A stretch of 64,000 nt of DNA, from assembly GCA_964036665.1 (NCBI GenBank), contig OZ038530.1:2170001-2234000 (forward strand). The letters run 5' to 3'. Shown here one piece after another: positions 36,201-49,844 of this stretch. The position numbers and the translations under genes were made by a program. A model generated the notes under the pieces. It was not told the origin of the DNA. It did not search any database and saw only the letters and a program-made list of their open reading frames with translations. Each line of letters starts with the position of its first letter. The stretch's first letter is position 1. Source of the stretch: Gordius sp. MW1. Its lineage: Eukaryota > Nematomorpha > Gordioida > Gordea > Gordiidae.

Positions 36201-39200
36201 ATGTGAAAAATTTTGAGGTAAAAATATTTATTTTTTTCGATTCTATGTGAAAGAGCATGAAAAAATATATAAGAGTAAGCCAATTTGAGAATCCTATTAT
36301 CCTCGATTGACTTCCGAAAAGAGGTTTTAAGCTGCGAGAACTATCATTTTAACAAAAGACAACGTTTTATTGTTGCGATTAGTTTGTTGTATCGCAACGT
36401 GAGTGCTTAATTTTTGAAAACTGCTCTATGCGATCATGATTTCAAAGTAATAGTTTTTACTGATAAATTTTTACTTGGGATCATAGAAACCACGTCTGAA
36501 AACGACAACTTTCATCGGATGAATACGGTTCAAAGAAAAATTTGTGAAAAATTTTGAGGTAAAAATATTTATTTTTTTCGATTCTATGTGAAAGAGCATA
36601 AAAAAATATATAAAAGTAAGCCAATTTGAGAATCTTATTATCCTCGATTGACTTCCGCAAAGAGGTTTTAAGCTGCGAGAACTATCATTTTGACAAAAGA
36701 CAACGTTTTATTGTTGCGATTAGTTTGTTGTATCGCAACGTGAGTGCTTAATTTTTGAAAATGGCTCTATGCAATCATGATTTCAAAGTAATAGTTTTCA
36801 GATTCTGATAAATTTTTACTTTTTATCATCGAAACCACGTCTGAAAACGACAACTTTCATCGGATGAATACGGTTGAAAGGAAAATATGTGAAACATTTT
36901 GAGGTAAAAATATTTATTTTTTTCGCCTCTATGTGAAAGAGCATGAAAAAATATATAAGAGTAAGCCAATTTGAGAATCCTATTATCCTCGATTGACTTC
37001 CGAAAAGAGGTTTTAAGATGCGAGAACTATCATTTTGACAAAAGACAACGTTTTATTGTTGCGATTAGTTTGTTGTATCGCAACGTGAGTGCTTAATTTT
37101 TCAAAAATGCACTATGCGATCATGATTTCAAAGTAATAGTTTTCTGATTCTGATAAATTTTTACTTTTATCATCAAAACCACGTCTGAAAACGACAACCT
37201 TCATCGGATGCATACGGTTGAAAGGAAAATATGTGAAAAATTTTGAGGTAAAAATATTTATTTTTTTCGATTCTATGTGAAAGAGCATGAAAAAATATAT
37301 AAGAGTAAGCCAATTTGAGAATCCTATTATCCTCGATTGACTTCCGAAAAGAGGTTTTAAGATGCGAGAACTATCATTTTAACAAAAGACAACGTTTTAT
37401 TGTTGCGATTAGTTTGTTGTATCGCAACGTGAGTGCTTAATTTTTGAAAACTGCTCTATGCGATCATGATTTCAAAGTAATAGTTTTTACTGATAAATTT
37501 TTACTTGGGATAATAGAAACCACGTCTGAAAACGACAACTTTCATCGGATGAATACGGTTCAAAGAAAAATTTGTGAAAAATTTTGAGGTAAAAATATTT
37601 ATTTTTTTCGATTCTATGTGAAAGAGCATAAAAAAATATATAAAAGTAAGCCAATTTGAGAATCTTATTATCCTCGATTGACTTCCGCAAAGAGGTTTTA
37701 AGCTGCGAGAACTATCATTTTGACAAAAGACAACATTTTATTGTTGCGATTAGTTTGTTGTATCGCAACGTGAGTGCTTAATTTTTGAAAATGGCTCTAT
37801 GCAATCATGATTTCAAAGTAATAGTTTTCAGATTTTGATAAATTTTTACTTTTTATCATCGAAACCACGTCTGAAAACGACAACTTTCATCGGATGAATA
37901 CGGTTGAAAGGAAAATATGTGAAACATTTTGAGGTAAAAATATTTATTTTTTTCGCCTCTATGTGAAAGAGCATGAAAAAATATATAAGATTAAGCCAAT
38001 TTGAGAATCCTATTATCCTCGATTGACTTCCGAAAAGAGGTTTTAAGATGCGAGAACTATCATTTTGACAAAAGACAACGTTTTATTGTTGCGATTAGTT
38101 TGTTGTATCGCAACGTGAGTGCTTAATTTTTGAAAATGGCTCTATGCAATCATGATTTCAAAGTAATAGTTTTCAGATTCTGATAAATTTTTACTTTTTA
38201 TCATCGAAACCACGTCTGAAAACGACAACTTTCATCGGATGAATACGGTTGAAAGGAAAATATGTGAAACATTTTGAGGTAAAAATATTTATTTTTTTCG
38301 CCTCTATGTGAAAGAGCATGAAAAAATATATAAGAGTAAGCCAATTTGAGAATCCTATTATCCTCGATTGACTTCCGAAAAGAGGTTTTAAGATGCGAGA
38401 ACTATCATTTTGACAAAAGACAACGTTTTATTGTTGCGATTAGTTTGTTGTATCGCAACGTGAGTGCTTAATTTTTCAAAAATGCACTATGCGATCATGA
38501 TTTCAAAGTAATAGTTTTCTGATTCTGATAAATTTTTACTTTTATCATCAAAACCACGTCTGAAAACGACAACTTTCATCGGATGCATACGGTTGAAAGG
38601 AAAATATGTGAAAAATTTTGAGGTAAAATATTTATTTTTTTCGATTCTATGTGAAAGAGCATGAAAAAATATATAAGAGTAAGCCAATTTGAGAATCCTA
38701 TTATCCTCGATTGACTTCCGAAAAGAGGTTTTAAGATGCGAGAACTATCATTTTAACAAAAGACAACGTTTTATTGTTGCGATTAGTTTGTTGTATCGCA
38801 ACGTGAGTGCTTAATTTTTGAAAACTGCTCTATGCGATCATGATTTCAAAGTAATAGTTTTTAAATTCTGATAAATTTTTACTTGGGATCATAGAAACCA
38901 CGTCTGAAAACGACAACTTTCATCGGATGAATACGGTTCAAAGAAAAATATGTGAAAAATTTTGAGGTAAAAATATTTATTTTTTTCGATTCTATGTGAA
39001 AGAGCATAAAAAAATATATAAAAGTAAGCCAATTTGAGAATCTTATTATCCTCGATTGACTTCCGCAAAGAGGTTTTAAGCTGCGAGAACTATCATTTGA
39101 CAAAAGACAACGTTTTATTGTTGCGATTAGTTTGTTGTATCGCAACGTGAGTGCTTAATTTTTGAAAATGGCTCTATGCAATCATGATTTCAAAGTAATA

Positions 39201-42200
39201 GTTTTCAGATTCTGATAAATTTTTACTTTTTATCATCGAAACCACGTCTGAAAACGACAACTTTCATCGGATGAATACGGTTGAAAGGAAAATATGTGAA
39301 ACATTTTGAGGTAAAAATATTTATTTTTTTCGCCTCTATGTGAAAGAGCATGAAAAAATATATAAGAGTAAGCCAATTTGAGAATCCTATTATCCTCGAT
39401 TGACTTCCGAAAAGAGGTTTTAAGATGCGAGAACTATCATTTTGACAAAAGACAACGTTTTATTGTTGCGATTAGTTTGTTGTATCGCAACGTGAGTGCT
39501 TAATTTTTCAAAAATGCACTATGCGATCATGATTTTAAAGTAATAGTTTTCTGATTCTGATAAATTTTTACTTTTATCATCGAAACCACGTCTGAAAACG
39601 ACAACTTTCATCGGATGCATACGGTTGAAAGGAAAATATGTGAAAAATTTTGAGGTAAAAATACTTATTTTTTTCGATTCTATGTGAAAGAGCATGGAAA
39701 AATATATAAGAGTAAGCCAATTTGAGAATCCTATTATCCTCGATTGACTTCCGAAAAGAGGTTTTAAGATGCGAGAACTATCATTTTAACAAAAGACAAC
39801 GTTTTATTGTTGCGATTAGTTTGTTGTATCGCAACGTGAGTGCTTAATTTTTGAAAACTGCTCTATGCGATCATGATTTCAAAGTAATAGTTTTTAAATT
39901 CTGATAAATTTTTACTTGGGATCATAGAAACCACGTCTGAAAACGACAACTTTCATCGGATGAATACGGTTCAAAGAAAAATTTGTGAAAAATTTTGAGG
40001 TAAAAATATTTATTTTTTTCGATTCTATGTGAAAGAGCATAAAAAAATATATAAAAGTAAGCCAATTTGAGAATCTTATTATCCTCGATTGACTTCCGCA
40101 AAGAGGTTTTAAGCTGCGAGAACTATCATTTTGACAAAAGACAACGTTTTATTGTTGCGATTAGTTTGTTGTATCGCAACGTGAGTGCTTAATTTTTGAA
40201 AATGGCTCTATGCAATCATGATTTCAAAGTAATAGTTTTCAGATTCTGATAAATTTTTACTTTTTATCATCGAAACCACGTCTGAAAACGACAACTTTCA
40301 TCGGATGAATACGGTTGAAAGGAAAATATGTGAAACATTTTGAGGTAAAAATATTTATTTTTTTCGCCTCTATGTGAAAGAGCATGAAAAAATATATAAG
40401 AGTAAGCCAATTTGAGAATCCTATTATCCTCGATTGACTTCCGAAAAGAGGTTTTAAGATGCGAGAACTATCATTTTGACAAAAGACAACGTTTTATTGT
40501 TGCGATTAGTTTGTTGTATCGCAACGTGAGTGCTTAATTTTTCAAAAATGCACTATGCGATCATGATTTCAAAGTAATAGTTTTCTGATTCTGATAAATT
40601 TTTACTTTTATCATCGAAACCACGTCTGAAAACGACAACTTTCATCGGATGCATACGGTTGAAAGGAAAATATGTGAAAAATTTTGAGGTAAAAATACTT
40701 ATTTTTTTCGATTCTATGTGAAAGAGCATGGAAAAATATATAAGAGTAAGCCAATTTGAGAATCCTATTATCCTCGATTGACTTCCGAAAAGAGGTTTTA
40801 AGATGCGAGAACTATCATTTTAACAAAAGACAACGTTTTATTGTTGCGATTAGTTTGTTGTATCGCAACGTGAGTGCTTAATTTTTGAAAACTGCTCTAT
40901 GCGATCATGATTTCAAAGTAATAGTTTTTAAATTCTGATAAATTTTTACTTGGGATCATAGAAACCACGTCTGAAAACGACAACTTTCATCGGATGAATA
41001 CGGTTCAAAGAAAAATTTGTGAAAAATTTTGAGGTAAAAATATTTATTTTTTTCGATTCTATGTGAAAGAGCATAAAAAAATATATAAAAGTAAGCCAAT
41101 TTGAGAATCTTATTATCCTCGATTGACTTCCGCAAAGAGGTTTTAAGCTGCGAGAACTATCATTTTGACAAAAGACAACGTTTTATTGTTGCGATTAGTT
41201 TGTTGTATCGCAACGTGAGTGCTTAATTTTTGAAAATGGCTCTATGCAATCATGATTTCAAAGTAATAGTTTTCAGATTCTGATAAATTTTTACTTTTTA
41301 TCATCGAAACCACGTCTGAAAACGACAACTTTCATCGGATGAATACGGTTGAAAGGAAAATATGTGAAACATTTTGAGGTAAAAATATTTATTTTTTTCG
41401 CCTCTATGTGAAAGAGCATGAAAAAATATATAAGAGTAAGCCAATTTGAGAATCCTATTATCCTCGATTGACTTCCGAAAAGAGGTTTTAAGATGCGAGA
41501 ACTATCATTTTGAAAAAAGACAACGTTTTATTGTTGCGATTAGTTTGTTGTATCGCAACGTGAGTGCTTAATTTTTCAAAAATGCACTATGCGATCATGA
41601 TTTCAAAGTAATAGTTTTCTGATTCTGATAAATTTTTACTTTTTATCATCGAAACCACGTCTGAAAACGACAACTTTCATCGGATGCATACGGTTGAAAG
41701 GAAAAGATGTGAAAAATTTTGAGGTAAAAACATTTATTTTTTTCGATTCTATGTGAAAGAGCATAAAAAAATATATAAAAGTAAGCCAATTTGAGAATCT
41801 TATTATCCTCGATTGACTTCCGCAAAGAGGTTTTAAGCTGCGAGAACTATCATTTTGACAAAAGACAACGTTTTATTGTTGCGATTAGTTTGTTGTATCG
41901 CAACGTGAGTGCTTAATTTTTGAAAACTGCTCTATGCGATCATGATTTCAAAGTAATAGTTTTTAAATTCTGATAAATTTTTACTTGGGATCATAGAAAC
42001 CACGTCTGAAAACGACAACTTTCATCGGATGAATACGGTTCAAAGAAAAATTTGTGAAAAATTTTGAGGTAAAAATATTTATTTTTTTCGATTCTATGTG
42101 AAAGAGCATAAAAAAATATATAAAAGTAAGCCAATTTGAGAATCTTATTATCCTCGATTGACTTCCGCAAAGAGGTTTTAAGCTGCGAGAACTATCATTT

Positions 42201-43640
42201 TGACAAAAGACAACGTTTTATTGTTGCGATTAGTTTGTTGTATCGCAACGTGAGTGCTTAATTTTTGAAAATGGCTCTATGCAATCATGATTTCAAAGTA
42301 ATAGTTTTCAGATTCTGATAAATTTTTACTTTTTATCATCGAAACCACGTCTGAAAACGACAACTTTCATCGGATGAATACGGTTGAAAGGAAAATATGT
42401 GAAACATTTTGAGGTAAAAATATTTATTTTTTTCGCCTCTATGTGAAAGAGCATGAAAAAATATATAAGAGTAAGCCAATTTGAGAATCCTATTATCCTC
42501 GATTGACTTCCGAAAAGAGGTTTTAAGATGCGAGAACTATCATTTTGAAAAAAGACAACGTTTTATTGTTGCGATTAGTTTGTTGTATCGCAACGTGAGT
42601 GCTTAATTTTTCAAAAATGCACTATGCGATCATGATTTCAAAGTAATAGTTTTCTGATTCTGATAAATTTTTACTTTTTATCATCGAAACCACGTCTGAA
42701 AACGACAACTTTCATCGGATGCATACGGTTGAAAGGAAAAGATGTGAAAAATTTTGAGGTAAAAACATTTATTTTTTTCGATTCTATGTGAAAGAGCATA
42801 AAAAAATATATAAAAGTAAGCCAATTTGAGAATCTTATTATCCTCGATTGACTTCCGCAAAGAGGTTTTAAGCTGCGAGAACTATCATTTTGACAAAAGA
42901 CAACGTTTTATTGTTGCGATTAGTTTGTTGTATCGCAACGTGAGTGCTTAATTTTTGAAAATGGCTCTATGCAATCATTATTTCAAAGTAATAGTTTTCA
43001 GATCTGATAAATTTTTACTTTTTATCATCGAAACCACGTCTGAAAACGACAACTTTCATCGGATGAATACGGTTGAAAGGAAAATATGTGAAACATTTTG
43101 AGGTAAAAATATTTATTTTTTTCGCCTCTATGTGAAAGAGCATGAAAAAATATATAAGAGTAAGCCAATTTGAGAATCCTATTATCCTCGATTGACTTCC
43201 GAAAAGAGGTTTTAAGATGCGAGAACTATCATTTTGACAAAAGACAACGTTTTATTGTTGCGATTAGTTTGTTGTATCGCAACGTGAGTGCTTAATTTTT
43301 CAAAAATGCACTATGCGATCATGATTTCAAAGTAATAGTTTTTTGATTCTGATAAATTTTTACTTTTATCATCGAAACCACGTCTGAAAACGACAACTTT
43401 CATCGGATGCATACGGTTGAAAGGAAAATATGTGAAAAATTTTGAGGTAAAAATATTTATTTTTTTCGATTCTATGTGAAAGAGCATGAAAAAACATATA
43501 AGAGTAAGCCAATTTGAGAATCCTATTATCCTCAATTGACTTCCGAAAAGAGGTTTTAAGATGCGAGAACTATCATTTTAACAAAAGACAACGTTTTATT
43601 GCTGCGATTAGTTTGTTGTATCGAAACGTGAGTGCTTAAT
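36100..43640 (+). repeat. ABC trimer higher-order repeat domain (about 1,030 bp unit)
   Basis: Monomers cycle as A (gaaaactgctc), B (gaaaatggctc with gaaacatttt) and C (caaaaatgcac). The B marker gaaacattttgagg recurs near 36891, 37921, 39299, 40333 and 41366, mostly at 1,030-1,033 bp; an extra B monomer near 38.27 kb gives one 4-mer step. Unit copies are nearly identical, indicating recent amplification. Confidence 0.8.
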
Positions 43641-44329
43641 TTTTGAAAACTGCTCTATGCGATCATGATTTCAAAGTAATAGTTTTTAAATTCTGATAAA
43701 TTTTTACTTGGGATCATAGAAACCACGTCTGAAAACGACAACTTTCATCGGATGAATACTGTTCAAAGAAAAATTTGTGAAAAATTTTGAGGTAAAAATA
43801 TTTATTTTTTTCGATTCTATGTGAAAGAGCATAAAAAAATATATAAAAGTAAGCCAATTTGAGAATCTTATTATCCTCGATTGACTTCCGCAAAGAGGTT
43901 TTAAGCTGCGAGAACTATCATTTTGACAAAAGACAACGTTTTATTGTTGCGATTAGTTTGTTGTATCGCAACGTGAGTGCTTAATTTTTGAAAATGGCTC
44001 TATGCAATCATGATTTCAAAGTAATAGTTTTCAGATTCTGATAAATTTTTACTTTTTATCATCGAAACCACGTCTGAAAACGACAACTTTCATCGGATGA
44101 ATACGGTTGAAAGGAAAATATGTGAAACATTTTGAGGTAAAAATATTTATTTTTTTCGCCTCTATGTGAAAGAGCATGAAAAAATATATAAGAGTAAGCC
44201 AATTTGAGAATCCTATTATCCTCGATTGACTTCCGAAAAGAGGTTTTAAGATGCGAGAACTATCATTTTGACAAAAGACAACGTTTTATTGTTGCGATTA
44301 GTTTGTTGTATCGCAACGTGAGTGCTTAA

Positions 44330-47080
44330 TTTTTGAAAATGGCTCTACGCAATCATGATTTCAAAGTAATAGTTTTCAGATTCTGATAAATTTTTACTTT
44401 TTATCATCGAAACCACGTCTGAAAACGACAACTTTCATCGGATGAATACGGTTGAAAGGAAAATATGTGAAACATTTTGAGGTAAAAATATTTATTTTTT
44501 TCGAATCTATGTGAAAGAGCGTAAAAAAATATATAAAAGTAAGCCAATTTGAGAATCCTATTATCCTCTGACTTCCGCCAAGAGGTTTTAAGCTGCGAGA
44601 CCTATCATTTTGACAAAAGACAACGTTTTATTGTTGCGATTAGTTTGTTGTATCGCAACGTGAGTGCTTAATTTTTGAAAATGGCTCTATGCAATCATGA
44701 TTTCAAAGTAATAGTTTTTTGATTCTGATAAATTTTTACTTTTATCATCGAAACCACGTCTGAAAACGACAACTTTCATCGGATGCATACGGTTGAAAGG
44801 AAAATATGTGAAACATTTTGAGGTAAAAATATTTATTTTTTTCGCCTCTATGTGAAAGAGCATGAAAAAATATATAAGAGTAAGCCAATTTGAGAATCCT
44901 ATTATCCTCGATTGACTTCCGAAAAGAGGTTTTAAGATGCGAGAACTATCATTTTGAAAAAAGACAACGTTTTATTGTTGCGATTAGTTTGTTGTATCGC
45001 AACGTGAGTGCTTAATTTTTCAAAAATGCACTATGCGATCATGATTTCAAAGTAATAGTTTTCTGATTCTGATAAATTTTTACTTTTTATCATCGAAACC
45101 ACGTCTGAAAACGACAACTTTCATCGGATGCATACGGTTGAAAGGAAAAGATGTGAAAAATTTTGAGGTAAAAACATTTATTTTTTTCGATTCTATGTGA
45201 AAGAGCATAAAAAAATATATAAAAGTAAGCCAATTTGAGAATATTATTATCCTCGATTGACTTCCGCAAAGAGGTTTTAAGCTGCGAGAACTATCATTTT
45301 GACAAAAGACAACGTTTTATTGTTGCGATTAGTTTGTTGTATCGCAACGTGAGTGCTTAATTTTTGAAAATGGCTCTATGCAATCATTATTTCAAAGTAA
45401 TAGTTTTCAGATTCTGATAAATTTTTACTTTTTATCATCGAAACCACGTCTGAAAACGACAACTTTCATCGGATGAATACGGTTGAAAGGAAAATATGTG
45501 AAACATTTTGAGGTAAAAATATTTATTTTTTTCGCCTCTATGTGAAAGAGCATGAAAAAATATATAAGAGTAAGCCAATTTGAGAATCCTATTATCCTCG
45601 ATTGACTTCCGAAAAGAGGTTTTAAGATGCGAGAACTATCATTTTGACAAAAGACAACGTTTTATTGTTGCGATTAGTTTGTTGTATCGCAACGTGAGTG
45701 CTTAATTTTTGAAAATGGCTCTACGCAATCATGATTTCAAAGTAATAGTTTTCAGATTCTGATAAATTTTTACTTTTTATCATCGAAACCACGTCTGAAA
45801 ACGACAACTTTCATCGGATGAATACGGTTGAAAGGAAAATATGTGAAACATTTTGAGGTAAAAATATTTATTTTTTTCGAATCTATGTGAAAGAGCGTAA
45901 AAAAATATATAAAAGTAAGCCAATTTGAGAATCCTATTATCCTCTGACTTCCGCCAAGAGGTTTTAAGCTGCGAGACCTATCATTTTGACAAAAGACAAC
46001 GTTTTATTGTTGCGATTAGTTTGTTGTATCGCAACGTGAGTGCTTAATTTTTGAAAACTGCTCTATGCGATCATGATTTCAAAGTAATAGTTTTTAGATT
46101 CTGATAAATTTTTACTTGGGATCATAGAAACCACGTCTGAAAACGACAACTTTCATCGGATGAATACGGTTGAAAGGAAAATATGTGAAAAATTTTGAGG
46201 TAAAAATATTTATTTTTTTCGCCTCTATGTGAAAGAGCATGAAAAAATATATAAGAGTAAGCCAATTTGAGAATCCTATTATCCTCGATTGACTTCCGAA
46301 AAGAGGTTTTAAGATGCGAGAACTATCATTTTGACAAAAGACAACGTTTTATTGTTGCGATTAGTTTGTTGTATCGCAACGTGAGTGCTTAATTTTTCAA
46401 AAATGCACTATGCGATCATGATTTCAAAGTAATAGTTTTCTGATTCTGATAAATTTTTACTTTTATCATCGAAACCACGTCTGAAAACGACAACTTTCAT
46501 CGGATGCATACGGTTGAAAAAAAAATATGTGAAAAATTTTGAGGTAAAAATATTTATTTTTTTCGATTCTATGTGAAAGAGCATGAAAAAATATATAAGA
46601 GTAAGCCAATTTGAGAATCCTATTATCCTCGATTGACTTCCGAAAAAGGTTTTAAGATGCGAGAACTATCATTTTAACAAAAGACAACGTTTTATTGTTG
46701 CGATTAGTTTGTTGTATCGCAACGTGAGTGCTTAATTTTTGAAAACTGCTCTATGCGATCATGATTTCAAAGTAATAGTTTTTAAATTCTGATAAATTTT
46801 TACTTGGGATCATAGAAACCACGTCTGAAAACGACAACTTTCATCGGATGAATACGGTTCAAAGAAAAATTTGTGAAAAATTTTGAGGTAAAAATATTTA
46901 TTTTTTTCGATTCTATGTGAAAGAGCATAAAAAAATATATAAAAGTAAGCCAATTTGAGAATCTTATTATCCTCGATTGACTTCCGCAAAGAGGTTTTAA
47001 GCTGCGAGAACTATCATTTAGACAAAAGACAACGTTTTATTGTTGCGATTAGTTTGTTGTATCGCAACGTGAGTGCTTAA
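44330..47080 (+). repeat. 4-mer higher-order duplication (1,376 bp)
   Basis: ctacgcaatcatg at 44345 recurs at 45721, and the shortened attatcctctgacttccgcc near 44563 recurs near 45939, both at 1,376 bp (4 monomers). The ctctgacttccgcc monomer appears again near 48.0 and 49.03 kb, 1,032 bp apart (3 monomers). The right edge is approximate. Confidence 0.7.
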
Positions 47081-49844
47081 TTTTTGAAAATGGCTCTATG
47101 CAATCATGATTTCAAAGTAATAGTTTTCAGATTCTGATAAATTTTTACTTTTTATCATCGAAACCACGTCTGAAAACGACAACTTTCATCGGATGAATAC
47201 GGTTGAAAGGAAAATATGTGAAACATTTTGAGGTAAAAATATTTATTTTTTTCGCCTCTATGTGAAAGAGCATGAAAAAATATATAAGAGTAAGCCAATT
47301 TGAGAATCCTATTATCCTCGATTGACTTCCGAAAAGAGGTTTTAGGATGCGAGAACTATCATTTTGACAAAAGACAACGTTTTATTGTTGCGATTAGTTT
47401 GTTGTATCGCAACGTGAGTGCTTAATTTTTCAAAAATGCACTATGCGATCATGATTTCAAAGTAATAGTTTTCTGATTCTGATAAATTTTTACTTTTTAT
47501 CATCGAAACCACGTCTGAAAACGACAACTTTCATCGGATGCATACGGTTGAAAGAAAAAGATGTGAAAAATTTTGAGGTAAAAATATTTATTTTTTTCGA
47601 TTCTATGTGAAAGAGCATAAAAAAATATATAAGAGTAAGCCAATTTGAGAATCCTATTATCCTCGATTGACTTCCGAAAAGAGGTTTTAAGATGCGAGAA
47701 CTATCATTTTGACAAAAGACAACGTTTTATTGTTGCGATTAGTTTGTTGTATCACAACGTGAGTGCTTAATTTTTCAAAAATGCACTATGCGATCATGAT
47801 TTCAAAGTAATAGTTTTCTAATTCTGAGAAATTTTTACTTTTTATCATCGAAACCACGTCTGAAAACGACAACTTTCATCGGATGCATACGGTTGAAAGA
47901 AAAATATGTGAAAAATTTTGAGGTAAAAATATTTATTTTTTTCGAATCTATGTGAAAGAGCGTAAAAAAATATATAAAAGTAAGCCAATTTGAGAATCCT
48001 ATTATCCTCTGACTTCCGCCAAGAGGTTTTAAGCTGCGAGACCTATCATTTTGACAAAAGACAACGTTTTATTGTTGCGATTAGTTTGTTGTATCGCAAC
48101 GTGAGTGCTTAATTTTTGAAAACTGCTCTATGCGATCATGATTTCAAAGTAATAGTTTTCAGATTCTGATAAATTTTTACTTTTTATCATCGAAACCACG
48201 TCTGAAAACGACAACTTTCATCGGATGAATACGGTTGAAAGGAAAATATGTGAAACATTTTGAGGTAAAAATATTTATTTTTTTCGCCTCTATGTGAAAG
48301 AGCATGAAAAAATATATAAGAGTAAGCCAATTTGAGAATCCTATTATCCTCGATTGACTTCCGAAAAGAGGTTTTAAGATGCGAGAACTATCATTTTGAC
48401 AAAAGACAACGTTTTATTGTTGCGATTAGTTTGTTGTATCGCAACGTGAGTGCTTAATTTTTCAAAAATGCACTATGCGATCATGATTTCAAAGTAATAG
48501 TTTTCTGATTCTGATAAATTTTTACTTTTTATCATCGAAACCACGTCTGAAAACGACAACTTTCATCGGATGCATACGGTTGAAAGAAAAAGATGTGAAA
48601 AATTTTGAAGTAAAAATATTTATTTTTTTCGATTCTATGTGAAAGAGCATAAAAAAATATATAAGAGTAAGCCAATTTGAGAATCCTATTATCCTCGATT
48701 GACTTCCGAAAAGAGGTTTTAAGATGCGAGAACTATCATTTTGACAAAAGACAACGTTTTATTGTTGCGATTAGTTTGTTGTATCACAACGTGAGTGCTT
48801 AATTTTTCAAAAATGCACTATGCGATCATGATTTCAAAGTAATAGTTTTCTAATTCTGAGAAATTTTTACTTTTTATCATCGAAACCACGTCTGAAAACG
48901 ACAACTTTCATCGGATGCATACGGTTGAAAGAAAAATATGTGAAAAATTTTGAGGTAAAAATATTTATTTTTTTCGAATCTATGTGAAAGAGCGTAAAAA
49001 AATATATAAAAGTAAGCCAATTTGAGAATCCTATTATCCTCTGACTTCCGCCAAGAGGTTTTAAGCTGCGAGACCTATCATTTTGACAAAAGACAACGTT
49101 TTATTGTTGCGATTAGTTTGTTGTATCGCAACGTGAGTGCTTAATTTTTGAAAACTGCTCTATGCGATCATGATTTCAAAGTAATAGTTTTTAGATTCTG
49201 ATAAATTTTTACTTGGGATCATAGAAACCACGTCTGAAAACGACAACTTTCATCGGATGAATACGGTTGAAAGGAAAATATGTGAAAAATTTTGAGGTAA
49301 AAATATTTATTTTTTTCGTCTCTATGTGAAAGAGCATGAAAAAATATATAAGAGTAAGCCAATTTGAGAATCCTATTATCCTCGATTGACTTCCGAAAAG
49401 AGGTTTTAAGATGCGAGAACTATCATTTTGACAAAAGACAACGTTTTATTGTTGCGATTAGTTTGTTGTATCGCAACGTGAGTGCTTAATTTTTCAAAAA
49501 TGCACTATGCGATCATGATTTCAAAGTAATAGTTTTCTGATTCTGATAAATTTTTACTTTTTATCATCGAAACCACGTCTGAAAACGACAACTTTCATCG
49601 GATGCATACGGTTGAAAGGAAAATATGTGAAAAATTTTGAGGTAAAAATATTTATTTTTTTCGATTCTATGTGAAAGAGCATGAAAAAATATATAAGAGT
49701 AAGCCAATTTGAGAATCCTATTATCCTCGATTGACTTCCGAAAAGAGGTTTTAAGATGCGAGAACTATCATTTTGACAAAAGACAACGTTTTATTGTTGC
49801 GATTAGTTTGTTGTATCGCAACGTGAGTGCTTAATTTTTGAAAA

